The notes under the pieces were generated by a model that was given only the letters and a program-made list of their open reading frames with translations, did not search any database and was not told the origin of the DNA. Shown here one piece after another: positions 39,143 to 49,166 of a stretch of 64,000 nt of DNA (position 1 is its first letter; every line of letters starts with the position of its first letter). This DNA is from Pseudoalteromonas byunsanensis. GTDB taxonomy: Bacteria > Pseudomonadota > Gammaproteobacteria > Enterobacterales > Alteromonadaceae. The position numbers and the translations under genes were made by a program. The stretch spans positions 62,001 to 126,000 of the forward strand of contig NZ_MNAN01000030.1 in assembly GCF_001854475.1 (NCBI RefSeq), given 5' to 3'.

Positions 39143-40042
39143 ATTGATTAGGTAGACCGCCATAAGCGCCAATACAGCACCACAAGCTACGGGAAAAGAA
39201 AGGGGTTCAGAAAAGTACCATGCAGACAATCCCATAGCCGAAGCAGGGACCACAAAAATAAATGAACTGGAGCGATTAGAGCCTAACTGCTGGTTTGCTA
39301 AAAAAAACACGCTGGTTGCGACACTCACAACGATTACAGACAAAAACAGCATGTGTTGCCAGTAGAAGGCCGAATACTTACTCATACTCGTCAGCGGTGA
39401 GTACTCAAATGCAAAGCCATAGCTTAGCAGCGTTGCACTGGCGTACATAAGCGTACTAAACAACAAAAAGTCAGCAAAACGGGTGCCTTGCTGACTCACT
39501 AAGGTCAAAATGGCCCAAGTAAATGACGCCATAATAAAATACGCGTTGCCAGTGGCGATAAGTTGATGGTAATCGAACTGCCAAATTTCAATCATGCATA
39601 GGCCACCTGTAAGTCCTAAAGCAAGGCCAAGCGCCTGTAACTTTCCAATTGTTTGCTTAAATACTACGATGGTCAGTAAAAAGGTTAATACAGGATTGGT
39701 CGTGGTTACCAGCATGCCACCTTTTCCTGGTAGTCCATCGTGTAACCCTAAAAAGAATAATTGGTTATACAGCGCCAATATAATACCCGCTGGCAGTGAC
39801 CAGAGTAAGGCTTTACGTGAAAATCTTAAATGGACCAACTTAAAGCGGTTGACTAACCAGAGTATAGGGACCATGCCTAAAGTCGCCATTCCAAGCCGAT
39901 AAAAGACCGTTACCGGCGCTGGCGCAAGATCAGCGATATATTTTCCAGAAATCCAACTGGCGCCCCATACCAACATTGCCATCACCAGCATAACAATAAT
40001 GGGGGAGTCTGAGGGCCGTTCCGCTTGGATAAGTGTGTTCAT
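39125..40042 (-). CDS. DMT-superfamily (EamA) transporter
   Basis: A 305-residue inner-membrane protein with ten predicted helices in two EamA repeats (about 15-145 and 160-300), including WGASWISGKYIAD in the first helix pair. EamA carriers export amino acids, nucleobases or other metabolites. The substrate is unknown. AGGATC lies before the ATG. It follows the START gene in the same direction with an 81-bp gap. Confidence 0.86.
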   Translation of the reverse strand: MNTLIQAERPSDSPIIVMLVMAMLVWGASWISGKYIADLAPAPVTVFYRLGMATLGMVPILWLVNRFKLVHLRFSRKALLWSLPAGIILALYNQLFFLGLHDGLPGKGGMLVTTTNPVLTFLLTIVVFKQTIGKLQALGLALGLTGGLCMIEIWQFDYHQLIATGNAYFIMASFTWAILTLVSQQGTRFADFLLFSTLMYASATLLSYGFAFEYSPLTSMSKYSAFYWQHMLFLSVIVVSVATSVFFLANQQLGSNRSSSFIFVVPASAMGLSAWYFSEPLSFPVACGAVLALMAVYLINSKRSQ

Positions 40043-40123
40043 ATTGATCCTAAATAAAGCGTCTGCTTTGTGAGTTGTTGATCTAAATTACCGACCTTGC
40101 ATAATCACGAGTGTCCCTGAGAA

Positions 40124-40786
40124 TTACTTTCCCTCAAGTTGACTAAATTCTTCACAGTTGCCCGCAACAAATGCACTGGGTGAAAACTGGTATTTTTCAT
40201 CAGATATAATTTCTTTTAGAGCAATAAAGCTGTTGCGAATATTTTCCCGCGCTGTTTTGTTTATCAACCAATTTGGCAGTGCACCATTTGGATCCGCATA
40301 GATTTGATGTTCTATATTAAGCCCCTGCTCCGTCTCGCTAAGCAGCCAATAGCCTCGAACTGGCTCAACTCGAATTGCTTTACTTCTTGGCTCACCATCC
40401 TCAATGCTCACAATGTCCAAACGATAGCCATGATCACTAATTTGCGATAGGCACGAGTGGGTTAGCATATCTCGATTACTGACAGGCCAAGGTGAATCAA
40501 TATAGGTATACACAATCGCTTGTGCTAAATTTGGGCGCTCCAGCACTTCTACGAAAGACACACTACTCAACCACTGTGGCGCAGCTTTTGTGTCGTTCAT
40601 CACGTTGAGTAAGGAATCAACAGTAACATGCTTATAAAAAGCATTTACTTTGACATAATTAATACCGCTTTCATGGGGCTTATAAGCAATATTCAGATCA
40701 TCGCTTTTATGCCAAGTACGCCACTGTGTTGCTGAACATAAGAAAGGGCTCATTGCAATTGTAGCGATTACAATGAGCTTTAACAT
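40124..40786 (-). CDS. START-domain exported protein
   Basis: A 220-residue protein with a signal peptide (about 1-19, ending FLCSA) and a START lipid-binding domain: WRTWHKSDDLNIAYKP, APQWLSSVSFVEVLE, SPWPVSNRDM and VRGYWLL are typical strands. START domains bind a single hydrophobic ligand; the signal peptide suggests a periplasmic lipid carrier or sensor. Its ATG is 6 bp after the ygiF stop, so the genes are probably cotranscribed. Confidence 0.85.
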   Translation of the reverse strand: MLKLIVIATIAMSPFLCSATQWRTWHKSDDLNIAYKPHESGINYVKVNAFYKHVTVDSLLNVMNDTKAAPQWLSSVSFVEVLERPNLAQAIVYTYIDSPWPVSNRDMLTHSCLSQISDHGYRLDIVSIEDGEPRSKAIRVEPVRGYWLLSETEQGLNIEHQIYADPNGALPNWLINKTARENIRNSFIALKEIISDEKYQFSPSAFVAGNCEEFSQLEGK

Positions 40787-40792
40787 GTCGAG

Positions 40793-42313
40793 TTAACGCC
40801 AATATGGAAAGCTTTTAAACGAAACATTGCGGCTTTGCTCCATCGCCCCCACCAAAAAGTCAGCTTTCTTTTCTAGCCAAACTTGAATATCCGCTAGGTT
40901 CTCTGATTCCTGACCTTGGCATAGTTGCATCAGATATGACAGCGTATCCAATTCGTAAATGCCATACACAATATCAATCCAGGGGGTTCTAAATTCTTGT
41001 CTAGCTTCCTTGTCGTAAAGCTCACCTAAGCAGTTACCATTAAGTAACGTGTTCTCCAATCGGGCTCGAAGGTGCAAATAATCAGCTTTCGTTAACACTT
41101 TTCCTTCAGGAAGTAATATGTGCAACTCATCCCAATCTCTATCAAATAACTCTCTAGCCACATCACTTAGTGGCATTTGTGCCGCGTTAAGTGCTGTTTG
41201 ATCCCAGTTTTGACGCCACCCTTTATCCAATAACCAACGCGTCAAAGATAAAATCAAGCGGTTATAACGGGCACAATGAAATAGATCTTCAATGTCTGTG
41301 GGCGTTGGCTGGACGTCTTTCAAATCATCGATGACTTGAGCCAGCTCTGGCGCATTGCTGATTTTTTTGTAGTAAGCATGTCGCTTAGACGTGTAGGTTT
41401 TTAGATGAATCGCGTTTTCAACCCACTCTAACTCACTGAGAAGCCATTTGAGTTCACTGCGCAAGTGCTCAGTTGATGACCTATCAACAATGGCACTAAA
41501 TAACCTAAAACTGTGGCGGATCAATGTAATGCCATCAATAACGCGTTTGAGCGTTTTTAAACTCGGCTTATCGAAATAGCACTGCTCATGCTTTTGTACA
41601 AACTGGATGCCATAATTAATCGTTGCAATAAAAGCCTGCTCTTGGGTCGTACCATGTTGCAAAGGCACAAAACCAATGAACTTGTTGGGCTTAAGAGGAG
41701 TATCATCTGCCAAACGATAACCCCGAGCAGCTTTTGAGTATAACCCCAATCGCATACCAGATAGGTTAATCAAGTGGTCTGCCAATAAAAACAAATCGCT
41801 GCGCTGACCTTCTACCAATTCGATTTCTAGTTCTGAAATAGCTTCGACTTGACCTTGGGCAACAATTTCCCCCTTGTCTAAAACGACTTCTATTTTACTG
41901 CCTTGTTCCGTCTCTATGAGCCATGTGCGACGAATGAAATTCGTACTGAAGATCGGGAATAAATTTTCATTAATAACATCTACTTGCATACCATGCGGCC
42001 AAATATCCATGTCAAATGCAAGCAGGTTAGGACGGCCAGAGTCTAACGGTAAATTATATTCTGGGCGCTGGTGCAACCCTCCCACTACCTCTCCCGCCAA
42101 TTTGATGGTTTGCTCACATTCCTCATCACAGCAGCGCGTACGTAAGCCAATGTCTAAAGCTCTAAGTTCGCGACTTGGTGTGTCGAAGTAAGCATTTTGA
42201 AGGTTCTTTGCGGGTTGATTAACAACAGTTTTCGCAAACTGCGTGATGAGTCCTGGGATAAGAGGAACTTCATTGTCTGAAAGTAAAAACTTCAGTTCTA
42301 TTTCAGTGTCCAT
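40793..42313 (-). CDS. ygiF: CYTH-CHAD protein, inorganic triphosphatase YgiF
   Basis: A 506-residue cytoplasmic protein. The N-terminal CYTH tunnel domain starts with the signature EIELKF (residues 4-9) and the second half (about 215-506) is a helical CHAD domain with scattered conserved His and Arg that binds polyphosphate. E. coli YgiF cleaves tripolyphosphate. It is longer than the E. coli protein (433). Divergent from ygiM, as in E. coli. Confidence 0.9.
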   Translation of the reverse strand: MDTEIELKFLLSDNEVPLIPGLITQFAKTVVNQPAKNLQNAYFDTPSRELRALDIGLRTRCCDEECEQTIKLAGEVVGGLHQRPEYNLPLDSGRPNLLAFDMDIWPHGMQVDVINENLFPIFSTNFIRRTWLIETEQGSKIEVVLDKGEIVAQGQVEAISELEIELVEGQRSDLFLLADHLINLSGMRLGLYSKAARGYRLADDTPLKPNKFIGFVPLQHGTTQEQAFIATINYGIQFVQKHEQCYFDKPSLKTLKRVIDGITLIRHSFRLFSAIVDRSSTEHLRSELKWLLSELEWVENAIHLKTYTSKRHAYYKKISNAPELAQVIDDLKDVQPTPTDIEDLFHCARYNRLILSLTRWLLDKGWRQNWDQTALNAAQMPLSDVARELFDRDWDELHILLPEGKVLTKADYLHLRARLENTLLNGNCLGELYDKEARQEFRTPWIDIVYGIYELDTLSYLMQLCQGQESENLADIQVWLEKKADFLVGAMEQSRNVSFKSFPYWR

Positions 42314-42478
42314 TTGGGCAAGTTAATACCTATATAGTTATTGAACGCTCAAAATATACAATGATAGGCTTGTTTGCAAACTTTTTACCGCAAGTTCAGT
42401 GAAGTTTCATCGCCGACTTGCTATTAACGACTTAAATCCATACTATTTCTACAAACTATCAAAAACTTGGGTCGACCT

Positions 42479-43123
42479 ATGTTAAACAGAATTGTTTTGC
42501 CAACGCTGCTGGTATTATGCTCACACTTTGCTGTAGCACAAACAGAAGAAACACAGTCACCAGTCGAAGAAGCGACTACCACTGAAACAGTACCATCATC
42601 AATTCAAGCCGGTGATGCCGCTTATATTGTTGATAACTTGTTTATTTATATGCATTCAGGCCCAGGAAAGAACTATCGAATTTTAGGTTCGGTGGATGCA
42701 GGTACAGCGATTTCAGTCATCTCAAATGAGCAAAATGAGTTCATTCAGATCATTGACGACAAAGGGCGCGAAGCATGGGTTGAGGCTAAATTTGTTTCCA
42801 GAGAGCCGGGATTAAGCCAACAACTAACCCAAGCAAAAGAAGCTTTAGAAAATAGCCAAAGCGAAATTAACTCATTGCGAGATCAATTACCGACCTTACA
42901 ACAAGCTAACAATGATTTAAGAGCTGAAAACCAGCGTCTACAACAAAGTATTACGGAATTACAAACAGCATTGAATGAGCAACAACAAGCTAATATCAAT
43001 AAAAAGCAAAAAGCTCAGCACTTACTGCTTTCATACGGAGCGGCCATTGCACTAGCAGGCTTACTGTTCGGCGTTATACTCACGCTATTACTGTCACGTC
43101 GCAAACGTTACGACGGCTGGTAA
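42479..43123 (+). CDS. ygiM: TIGR04211 SH3-domain protein YgiM
   Basis: A 214-residue protein with signal peptide (ending FAVAQ), an SH3b domain (about 40-105), a coiled coil (about 110-175) and one C-terminal membrane helix (about 185-207) with a basic cytoplasmic end. It is probably a periplasmic, inner-membrane-anchored protein of the cell wall. ATG 42479 gives a clean signal peptide; a TTG at 42467 is rejected. Divergent from ygiF. Confidence 0.9.
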   Translation: MLNRIVLPTLLVLCSHFAVAQTEETQSPVEEATTTETVPSSIQAGDAAYIVDNLFIYMHSGPGKNYRILGSVDAGTAISVISNEQNEFIQIIDDKGREAWVEAKFVSREPGLSQQLTQAKEALENSQSEINSLRDQLPTLQQANNDLRAENQRLQQSITELQTALNEQQQANINKKQKAQHLLLSYGAAIALAGLLFGVILTLLLSRRKRYDGW

Positions 43124-43141
43124 GCTATTAAGGCTATGAAT

Positions 43142-43173
43142 AAAAAAAAAGGTCGCGATTGCGACCTTTTTTA
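43142..43173. terminator. Bidirectional terminator between ygiM and the Lrp gene
   Basis: GGTCGC/GCGACC stem with GATT loop, flanked by A9 on the left and T6 on the right, works in both directions for the convergent genes. Confidence 0.92.
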
Positions 43174-43659
43174 TTATAGGTTAAGCACCTCTACACCCAT
43201 GTCAGACTTGATGTGTTCAATGACCATATAGGTATGATTAGTGCCTACACCTGGAATTTCTACTATTTGCCCCAGTACTTCTCGATACTGGCGCATATCT
43301 TGAACACGGATCTTTAGTAAATAATCAAACCCTCCAGCTACCATGTCGCAAGATACAACATTAGGTAAATCCACAATGTGCTGTTTGAAGGTATCAAATA
43401 CCGACTCTGTAGAACTTTTTAGCGTGATCTCAACATGAGCCACTAGATGTTGTCCCAGTTTCACAGGATTTAGTCTAGCTGTGTAGCCCTCAATATAGCC
43501 TTCTGACTCAAGCTTTTTCACTCTATCAAGGCACGGACTGGGACTTAAGTTAACCGCTTTGGCTAAATTTACGTTCGATATACGGCCATTTTTCTGTAAG
43601 ACATCTAAAATAGCTAAATCAATGCGATCTAGTACGCGAGTTTTGATTGAAGTAGTCAT
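43174..43659 (-). CDS. Lrp/AsnC-family regulator of proline catabolism (PutR-like)
   Basis: A 161-residue regulator with N-terminal helix-turn-helix (LDRIDLAILDVLQKNGRISN, then LAKAVNLSPSPCLDRVKKLE) and a C-terminal RAM ligand domain (about 75-155, with PNVVSCDMVAGGFDYLL). It is divergent from putA with 290 bp between them. In other bacteria such Lrp relatives activate putA when proline is present; the role here is inferred from position. Confidence 0.87.
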   Translation of the reverse strand: MTTSIKTRVLDRIDLAILDVLQKNGRISNVNLAKAVNLSPSPCLDRVKKLESEGYIEGYTARLNPVKLGQHLVAHVEITLKSSTESVFDTFKQHIVDLPNVVSCDMVAGGFDYLLKIRVQDMRQYREVLGQIVEIPGVGTNHTYMVIEHIKSDMGVEVLNL

Positions 43660-43879
43660 TCAGCATTTTATTCTGTGAGAGTTAATAATCTCCCGCTAAT
43701 TTACCGTAATCAGAAAAAATAAGACAGCATATACTGCTGTATTTTGGATAGAATGCTCTCGAAAATTGATATTAAACCGAATGCGTGGTGATGACATTTT
43801 AAACACCCAAATCATTATGATATGGTGGTCAAAACACACTGCATTTAATTTGTCGTAATTGAAAGAAGGCCTTATGCCT

Positions 43880-43904
43880 CCTACACGTATACCAAGGGTG
43901 TAGG
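43880..43904. repeat. Inverted repeat upstream of putA
   Basis: CCTACAC and GTGTAGG with an 11-bp spacer, centred about 58 bp before the putA ATG. It may be a regulator site or an mRNA hairpin. Confidence 0.45.
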
Positions 43905-43949
43905 CGATAATTACATGTATTTTTGACTCTACTCTATTGAGGGTTGCTT

Positions 43950-46900
43950 ATGCTTTATAACGGCGATTTGACAACTAGCTGTCCTATCCGACAAAAAATC
44001 CGTGACTTCTATCGTATTGATGAAAATGAAGTTATCGATCATATTTTGCCGCTTGCTGAGGTAGGCGTTACGGCTCGAAGCCGAGCATGGGAACGTGCAC
44101 GTCAATTGGTTTTAAACATTCGTAAAGACCAAGACGGCCAAAATGGCGTTGATGCCTTATTGAATGAGTTCTCACTTTCTACGGAAGAAGGTGTGGTGCT
44201 TATGTGCTTGGCTGAAGCGTTATTGCGAGTTCCAGATAAAGAAACGCAAGATAACCTGATCCGCGATAAGCTGGCTAAAGGTGATTGGAGTTCACATTTA
44301 GGTAGCAGTGACTCTTTATTCGTTAATGCTTCAAGTTGGGGCCTGTTAGTTACTGGCAAGATGGTTAACTACACTGACAAGAATAAAGATCAGCAGTTTG
44401 GTGTATTGAAAAAAACCATTGGCCGCTTAGGTGAACCTGTGATCCGCAAATCTGTAAACTTTGCGATGAAGATCATGGGTAAGCAGTTTGTCATGGGTCA
44501 AAATATTGATGAAGCTATCGAACGTGCTGCGGAAAAAGAGCAAAAAGGCTACGTATATTCATACGATATGCTAGGTGAAGGCGCTCGCACAATGGCTGAT
44601 GCCGAGCGTTATTTCAACAGCTACATGACTGCTATCCATGCTATCGGTAAAGCTGCAAATGGCCGTGGTCCAATTAAAAGCCCAGGTATCTCTGTTAAAT
44701 TATCTGCTATTCACCCTCGATACGAGTTTAGCCACCGTGAGCGCGTGATGAACGAGATCGTGCCTAAGCTAAAAGAGCTGGCATTGGTTGCTAAACAATA
44801 CGACATTGGCTTTACCGTAGATGCGGAAGAAGCCGATCGTCTAGACATTTCTCTTGATGTCATTGAAGCGGTATTTTCTGACGATGAGCTAGGTGATTGG
44901 CAAGGTTTCGGCCTCGCTGTTCAGGCTTACCAAAAACGTGCTATTTTCGTCGTTGAGTGGTTAGCCGATCTTGCCCGACGTGTGGGCCGTCGCTTAATGG
45001 TTCGTCTAGTAAAAGGCGCATACTGGGACACTGAGATCAAGACCACTCAACAAGATGGCTTAAACCACTTCCCAGTGTTCACTCGTAAGGCTACAACTGA
45101 TGTATCATACAAAGCATGTGCAATTAAATTACTTGAAGCACGTGATGTACTATTTCCTCAGTTCGCAACGCACAACGCCTACACAGCTGCAACTATTTTA
45201 GAGGTTGCCAAGGGTGATAACCAAGGCTTTGAATTCCAACGCCTACATGGCATGGGTGAGTCTTTATTCGATCAAATCGTTGAGAATGAGAAAATTCAAT
45301 GTCGTGTTTACGCCCCTGTTGGCCAACACGAAGATTTGCTAGCCTATCTCGTACGCCGTTTGTTAGAAAATGGTGCAAACTCCTCATTCGTAAACGCGAT
45401 TGTAGATACTTCTAAGCCTGTTGAATCATTGCTGCCAGACCCCGTTGAAACACTGCAAGGTCTTCGTAATAAATTCAACAAGCAGATTAAACTGCCAATC
45501 GAGTTGTATGGCGATGAGCGTCCTAACTCAAAAGGTATGGATCTAACGGATATCGATACATTAACACCGTTTAAAGAGAACCTAGACAACTGGTTTGATG
45601 AGCATCTTATTGACGAAAGCCAAGTTAAAGAAGGCCACCTAGCGGTACGTAACCCAGCTAATCACAAAGAAGTGGTTGGTCAGGTACGTGTACATCAAAG
45701 CAGTGACATGCAAGCCATGCTGGAGAATGCCGATAAAGCGTTTGCAAGCTGGTCAGAAACCCCTGTTAAAGATCGTGCTGACTTACTACGTCGTGTTGCA
45801 GACATCTTAGAGCGCCATCATGACGAACTCGTTGCTATCTGTATCAAAGAAGCGGGTAAAGTGGCTCAGGATAGTATTGATGAAGTACGTGAAGCCGTTG
45901 ATTTTTGTCGTTACTATGCAGCTCGCGCTGAAGAGTTAGCACAAGATGAGCGCTTTGAAGCTCGTGGCGTTATTTTATGTATTAGCCCTTGGAACTTCCC
46001 TCTCGCTATTTTCTTAGGTCAAGTTGCCGCTGCGATCGTTACTGGTAATACCGTTATCGCAAAACCAGCCGAGCAAACCAGCTATATTGCCTTGCGTTGT
46101 ATCGAATTGATGCATACGGTAGGTCTACCTGAACATGTGGTTCAACCTGTTATTGCCCGTGGTAGCGAGGTTGGTAAGCACATCCTACCTGATGAGCGTA
46201 TTCAAGCTGTGATGTTCACAGGTTCTACTGAAACAGGTACTTTAATTTCGCAAATTCTTGCAGAGCGCAACGACATTCAAGTACCGTTGATTGCAGAAAC
46301 AGGTGGTCAGAACTGTATGATAGTGGACTCCACTGCTCTACCAGAGCAAGTGGTTGATGACGTAATTTCATCTGGTTTCCAAAGTGCGGGGCAGCGCTGT
46401 TCTGCTTTACGTGTTTTGTTCCTGCAAGATGATGTAGCCGATGGCATTATTACAATGCTAAAAGGGGCGCTTCAAGAACTACACGTTGGCGACCCATCTT
46501 TACTGTCTACTGACGTGGGCCCAGTCATTGATGAAAAGGCACTTAACACCTTAACGGCGCACGTAGAGTACCTCAAGAGCAATGGTAAATTGTTATTTGA
46601 GTCTAAAATTCCAGATAACAGCGAAAATGGTGCCTACTTCTTTGCGCCACGTTTATACGAAATTGCTGATTTGTCAGTACTTAAGCGTGAGGTATTTGGT
46701 CCAATCGTTCATATTGTGCGCTACAAAGCAAACGATTTAGACAAAGTTATAGACCAAATCAACAACACTGGATACGGCTTAACAATGGGTGTTCATTCAC
46801 GTATTGAAGAGCGCTGTCAGTATTTAGCCAAAATGTCTCGCGCTGGTAACGTATACGTAAACCGCAACATGATAGGTGCTATTGTAGGTGTGCAACCGTT

Positions 46901-47753
46901 CGGTGGCCGCGGTTTATCAGGAACGGGACCTAAAGCAGGCGGTCCTAACTACTTGTACCGTCTGGTGAAAGAGAAAGCTTCACCAGAAAACGTACAAATG
47001 ACCAACCTAACCTCTGATGAACTTGAAACGCATGATTTCCCGGGTGCAGCAGAGCAAGTTGACTTATTGATGCGCAACTCTATGCGTGATGAGAAAATTT
47101 GGCGTAACACGGCACTGAATGACCGCGTATCTTCTGTTCGTCAGCTACTTGCTAAGATAGCAACTGTTGAGATCATCGATGAGTTAGCCGACGATTTGGC
47201 AAAAACACTTGCTGATGCTCGTGCTCAGTTAAACAGACTTGAAAAGCGTATGCGCACCTATACGACCCTGCCTGGTCCAACGGGTGAGTCAAATACCTTG
47301 CACTTGGAACCTCGCGGTTGTGTAGTGTGTTACGCAGACAAGAGTACCTCGTTTAACTTCTGGGCTATCTCTATTATCACAGCTCTTGCAGCAGGTAATA
47401 CAGTGATCACGGTTGCCTCAGAGCTATTCTATGAAGAAGCTCAGGCATTTAGAGACAAGTTTATCTCTACAGGTATTGCTGAAGGGGTATTCCAAGTTGC
47501 AAAGCCAAACCAATTACAAGCGATTTTGGCACACCCTCACCTGTCGGGTGCGGTTGTTGCAGCTCGCTCATCGCGTTTAGGTTATTTCAGTCAGCAGCTT
47601 GCGGCACGCTCAGGGGCTATTCTGCCGGTGATCAGTGCCGAATACTATGACACGCTTATCAACCGTCTTATTACTGAAAAAACCATCAGTATTGATACCA
47701 CAGCATCTGGGGGTAATACCTCTTTGATGACCTTGGTTGAAGACGAAGAATAA
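43950..47753 (+). CDS. putA: Bifunctional proline dehydrogenase / glutamate-semialdehyde dehydrogenase
   Basis: Oxidises proline to glutamate in two steps with substrate channelling. The 1267-residue protein has a PRODH barrel (about 130-490, with RLVKGAYWDTEIK), an aldehyde dehydrogenase domain (about 570-1020) with SPWNFPLAI near 680, ETGGQNCMIVD and catalytic Cys817 in GQRCSA, and a C-terminal ALDH-like domain. There is no ribbon-helix-helix at the N-terminus, unlike the 1320-residue E. coli repressor-enzyme, so regulation is left to the divergent Lrp protein. ATG 43950 follows GAGGG; a TTG at 43944 is in frame. Confidence 0.95.
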   Translation: MLYNGDLTTSCPIRQKIRDFYRIDENEVIDHILPLAEVGVTARSRAWERARQLVLNIRKDQDGQNGVDALLNEFSLSTEEGVVLMCLAEALLRVPDKETQDNLIRDKLAKGDWSSHLGSSDSLFVNASSWGLLVTGKMVNYTDKNKDQQFGVLKKTIGRLGEPVIRKSVNFAMKIMGKQFVMGQNIDEAIERAAEKEQKGYVYSYDMLGEGARTMADAERYFNSYMTAIHAIGKAANGRGPIKSPGISVKLSAIHPRYEFSHRERVMNEIVPKLKELALVAKQYDIGFTVDAEEADRLDISLDVIEAVFSDDELGDWQGFGLAVQAYQKRAIFVVEWLADLARRVGRRLMVRLVKGAYWDTEIKTTQQDGLNHFPVFTRKATTDVSYKACAIKLLEARDVLFPQFATHNAYTAATILEVAKGDNQGFEFQRLHGMGESLFDQIVENEKIQCRVYAPVGQHEDLLAYLVRRLLENGANSSFVNAIVDTSKPVESLLPDPVETLQGLRNKFNKQIKLPIELYGDERPNSKGMDLTDIDTLTPFKENLDNWFDEHLIDESQVKEGHLAVRNPANHKEVVGQVRVHQSSDMQAMLENADKAFASWSETPVKDRADLLRRVADILERHHDELVAICIKEAGKVAQDSIDEVREAVDFCRYYAARAEELAQDERFEARGVILCISPWNFPLAIFLGQVAAAIVTGNTVIAKPAEQTSYIALRCIELMHTVGLPEHVVQPVIARGSEVGKHILPDERIQAVMFTGSTETGTLISQILAERNDIQVPLIAETGGQNCMIVDSTALPEQVVDDVISSGFQSAGQRCSALRVLFLQDDVADGIITMLKGALQELHVGDPSLLSTDVGPVIDEKALNTLTAHVEYLKSNGKLLFESKIPDNSENGAYFFAPRLYEIADLSVLKREVFGPIVHIVRYKANDLDKVIDQINNTGYGLTMGVHSRIEERCQYLAKMSRAGNVYVNRNMIGAIVGVQPFGGRGLSGTGPKAGGPNYLYRLVKEKASPENVQMTNLTSDELETHDFPGAAEQVDLLMRNSMRDEKIWRNTALNDRVSSVRQLLAKIATVEIIDELADDLAKTLADARAQLNRLEKRMRTYTTLPGPTGESNTLHLEPRGCVVCYADKSTSFNFWAISIITALAAGNTVITVASELFYEEAQAFRDKFISTGIAEGVFQVAKPNQLQAILAHPHLSGAVVAARSSRLGYFSQQLAARSGAILPVISAEYYDTLINRLITEKTISIDTTASGGNTSLMTLVEDEE

Positions 47754-47772
47754 GTCGATTTACCGCAAACAG

Positions 47773-47800
47773 AAAAAGCCAGCATATGCTGGCTTTTTTT
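47773..47800 (+). terminator. Intrinsic terminator of putA
   Basis: AAAAAGCCAGCAT/ATGCTGGCTTTTT stem followed by more T, 20 bp after the stop. Confidence 0.92.
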
Positions 47801-47927
47801 CTGTCTAAGTGATGCTATTACTTGGTAGAAGTCCCCCTCCGTTTTCATCATAATTTATTCTTACTTAGCTTTTATTTGGGGGATTTTTTGCTAACCTTAA
47901 ATTACTTGTTATTTCTAAGATATTATC

Positions 47928-49166
47928 GTGAAAACCATAGATATCAGTGAGTTAAAACCTGGAATGTTCGTTGTTGGCGTGACCAAACAAACTGGGCATA
48001 TAAAAGTAAAGAATCAAGGCTGGGTGAAAACACAAGACGGTATCCAACATCTACTCAAATCTGGTGTTATGGCAGTAGAAATTGACCCTGATAAGACCCT
48101 TGGCTCGCCCCAGGAAGAAAGCACTCAAGCCAATGAACAAATAACTTCAGCTCCGACGCCAGAGCCAATTTCACCGCCAAAGGAAGTTTCTCGAAAAGCC
48201 CATGATCCGTGGCATAAGTCGACTTCAATAGAAAACGAACTGGATAAAGCCAATGAGCTCTATCAACAAGCTAAAGCCCTACAGAAAAAAACTTTTTCTG
48301 CTCTAAAGCAAGGGAAATTACTAGATTTATCACCATTTCAGGATACCGCCAGCAGTTTGATTGATTCCGTATTTAGAAACCAAGATGCGCTGGCATGTAT
48401 CGCACAAATCAAAGAGAAAGACGCCTACCTGTTAGAGCATTCAATTAATGTCGCAATTTTAGTGAGCATTCTGGCCAAACATTTGTCACTTGATAGGCAT
48501 ATTATTGAGCAAATCACTATTGGTGCACTGTTACATGACATTGGAATGGTCCAGGTACCAGATGAGATTTTACAAAAGCCGAGCGCACTCAGCCCTGAAG
48601 AATATGAGCAGGTCAAACAACATGCTCGCTATAGCTATAGCATTGTTTCCGATGCCAAACTTGGTGACATTGCCACTGAAATTGCAGGGTTTCATCACGA
48701 GCGTTTAGATGGTAGCGGGTACCCTTTTGCAAAATCGGCTGATGAACTGTCCCAATATGTACGTATGGTCACAATCGTCGACAGCTATGACGCCATCACC
48801 TCTGAGCGCGTTTTCAAAAATGGAAAAACCCCTGTTGCCGCTTTTAAAATTTTGCGAGAGCATGTTCCACACCACTATGACGAGTCACTTCTCAACGCCT
48901 TTATCCACTGCATTGGCGTATTTCCTGTAGGTACTCTGGTGAAGCTAAAAAGTCAGCGGGTGGGTATCATCAGCCAAAGTAACCCCGACACCCCACTACA
49001 ACCCGTGGTCAAAGTTTTTTACCATGCAAAGAACATGCACTACACAGAAGTGCGAGACATTGATTTATCGAGTAAACGTGTCGAAGACGAGATTGAAGCT
49101 GCTATCAAACCTGAAGAGTTCAGCCTCAATCTAATGAAGTTTTTTAAACACTCAATGCTGCCATAA
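47928..49166 (+). CDS. DUF3391/HD-GYP cyclic-di-GMP phosphodiesterase
   Basis: A 412-residue protein with the N-terminal DUF3391 domain (about 1-100: ELKPGMFVVGV) and an HD-GYP domain with the metal motif LLHDIGM near 203 and HHERLDGSGYP at about 255-265, both intact, so it should be an active phosphodiesterase. The region 70-100 is a Ser/Pro/Thr-rich linker. The start is GTG 47928, since no ATG precedes the conserved N-terminus. Convergent with gspB. Confidence 0.9.
   Translation: MKTIDISELKPGMFVVGVTKQTGHIKVKNQGWVKTQDGIQHLLKSGVMAVEIDPDKTLGSPQEESTQANEQITSAPTPEPISPPKEVSRKAHDPWHKSTSIENELDKANELYQQAKALQKKTFSALKQGKLLDLSPFQDTASSLIDSVFRNQDALACIAQIKEKDAYLLEHSINVAILVSILAKHLSLDRHIIEQITIGALLHDIGMVQVPDEILQKPSALSPEEYEQVKQHARYSYSIVSDAKLGDIATEIAGFHHERLDGSGYPFAKSADELSQYVRMVTIVDSYDAITSERVFKNGKTPVAAFKILREHVPHHYDESLLNAFIHCIGVFPVGTLVKLKSQRVGIISQSNPDTPLQPVVKVFYHAKNMHYTEVRDIDLSSKRVEDEIEAAIKPEEFSLNLMKFFKHSMLP

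Noticed and set aside
34917-40786. Genomic island or prophage
   Set aside because: No integrase, tRNA, direct repeats or transposase; base composition looks like the flanks by eye.
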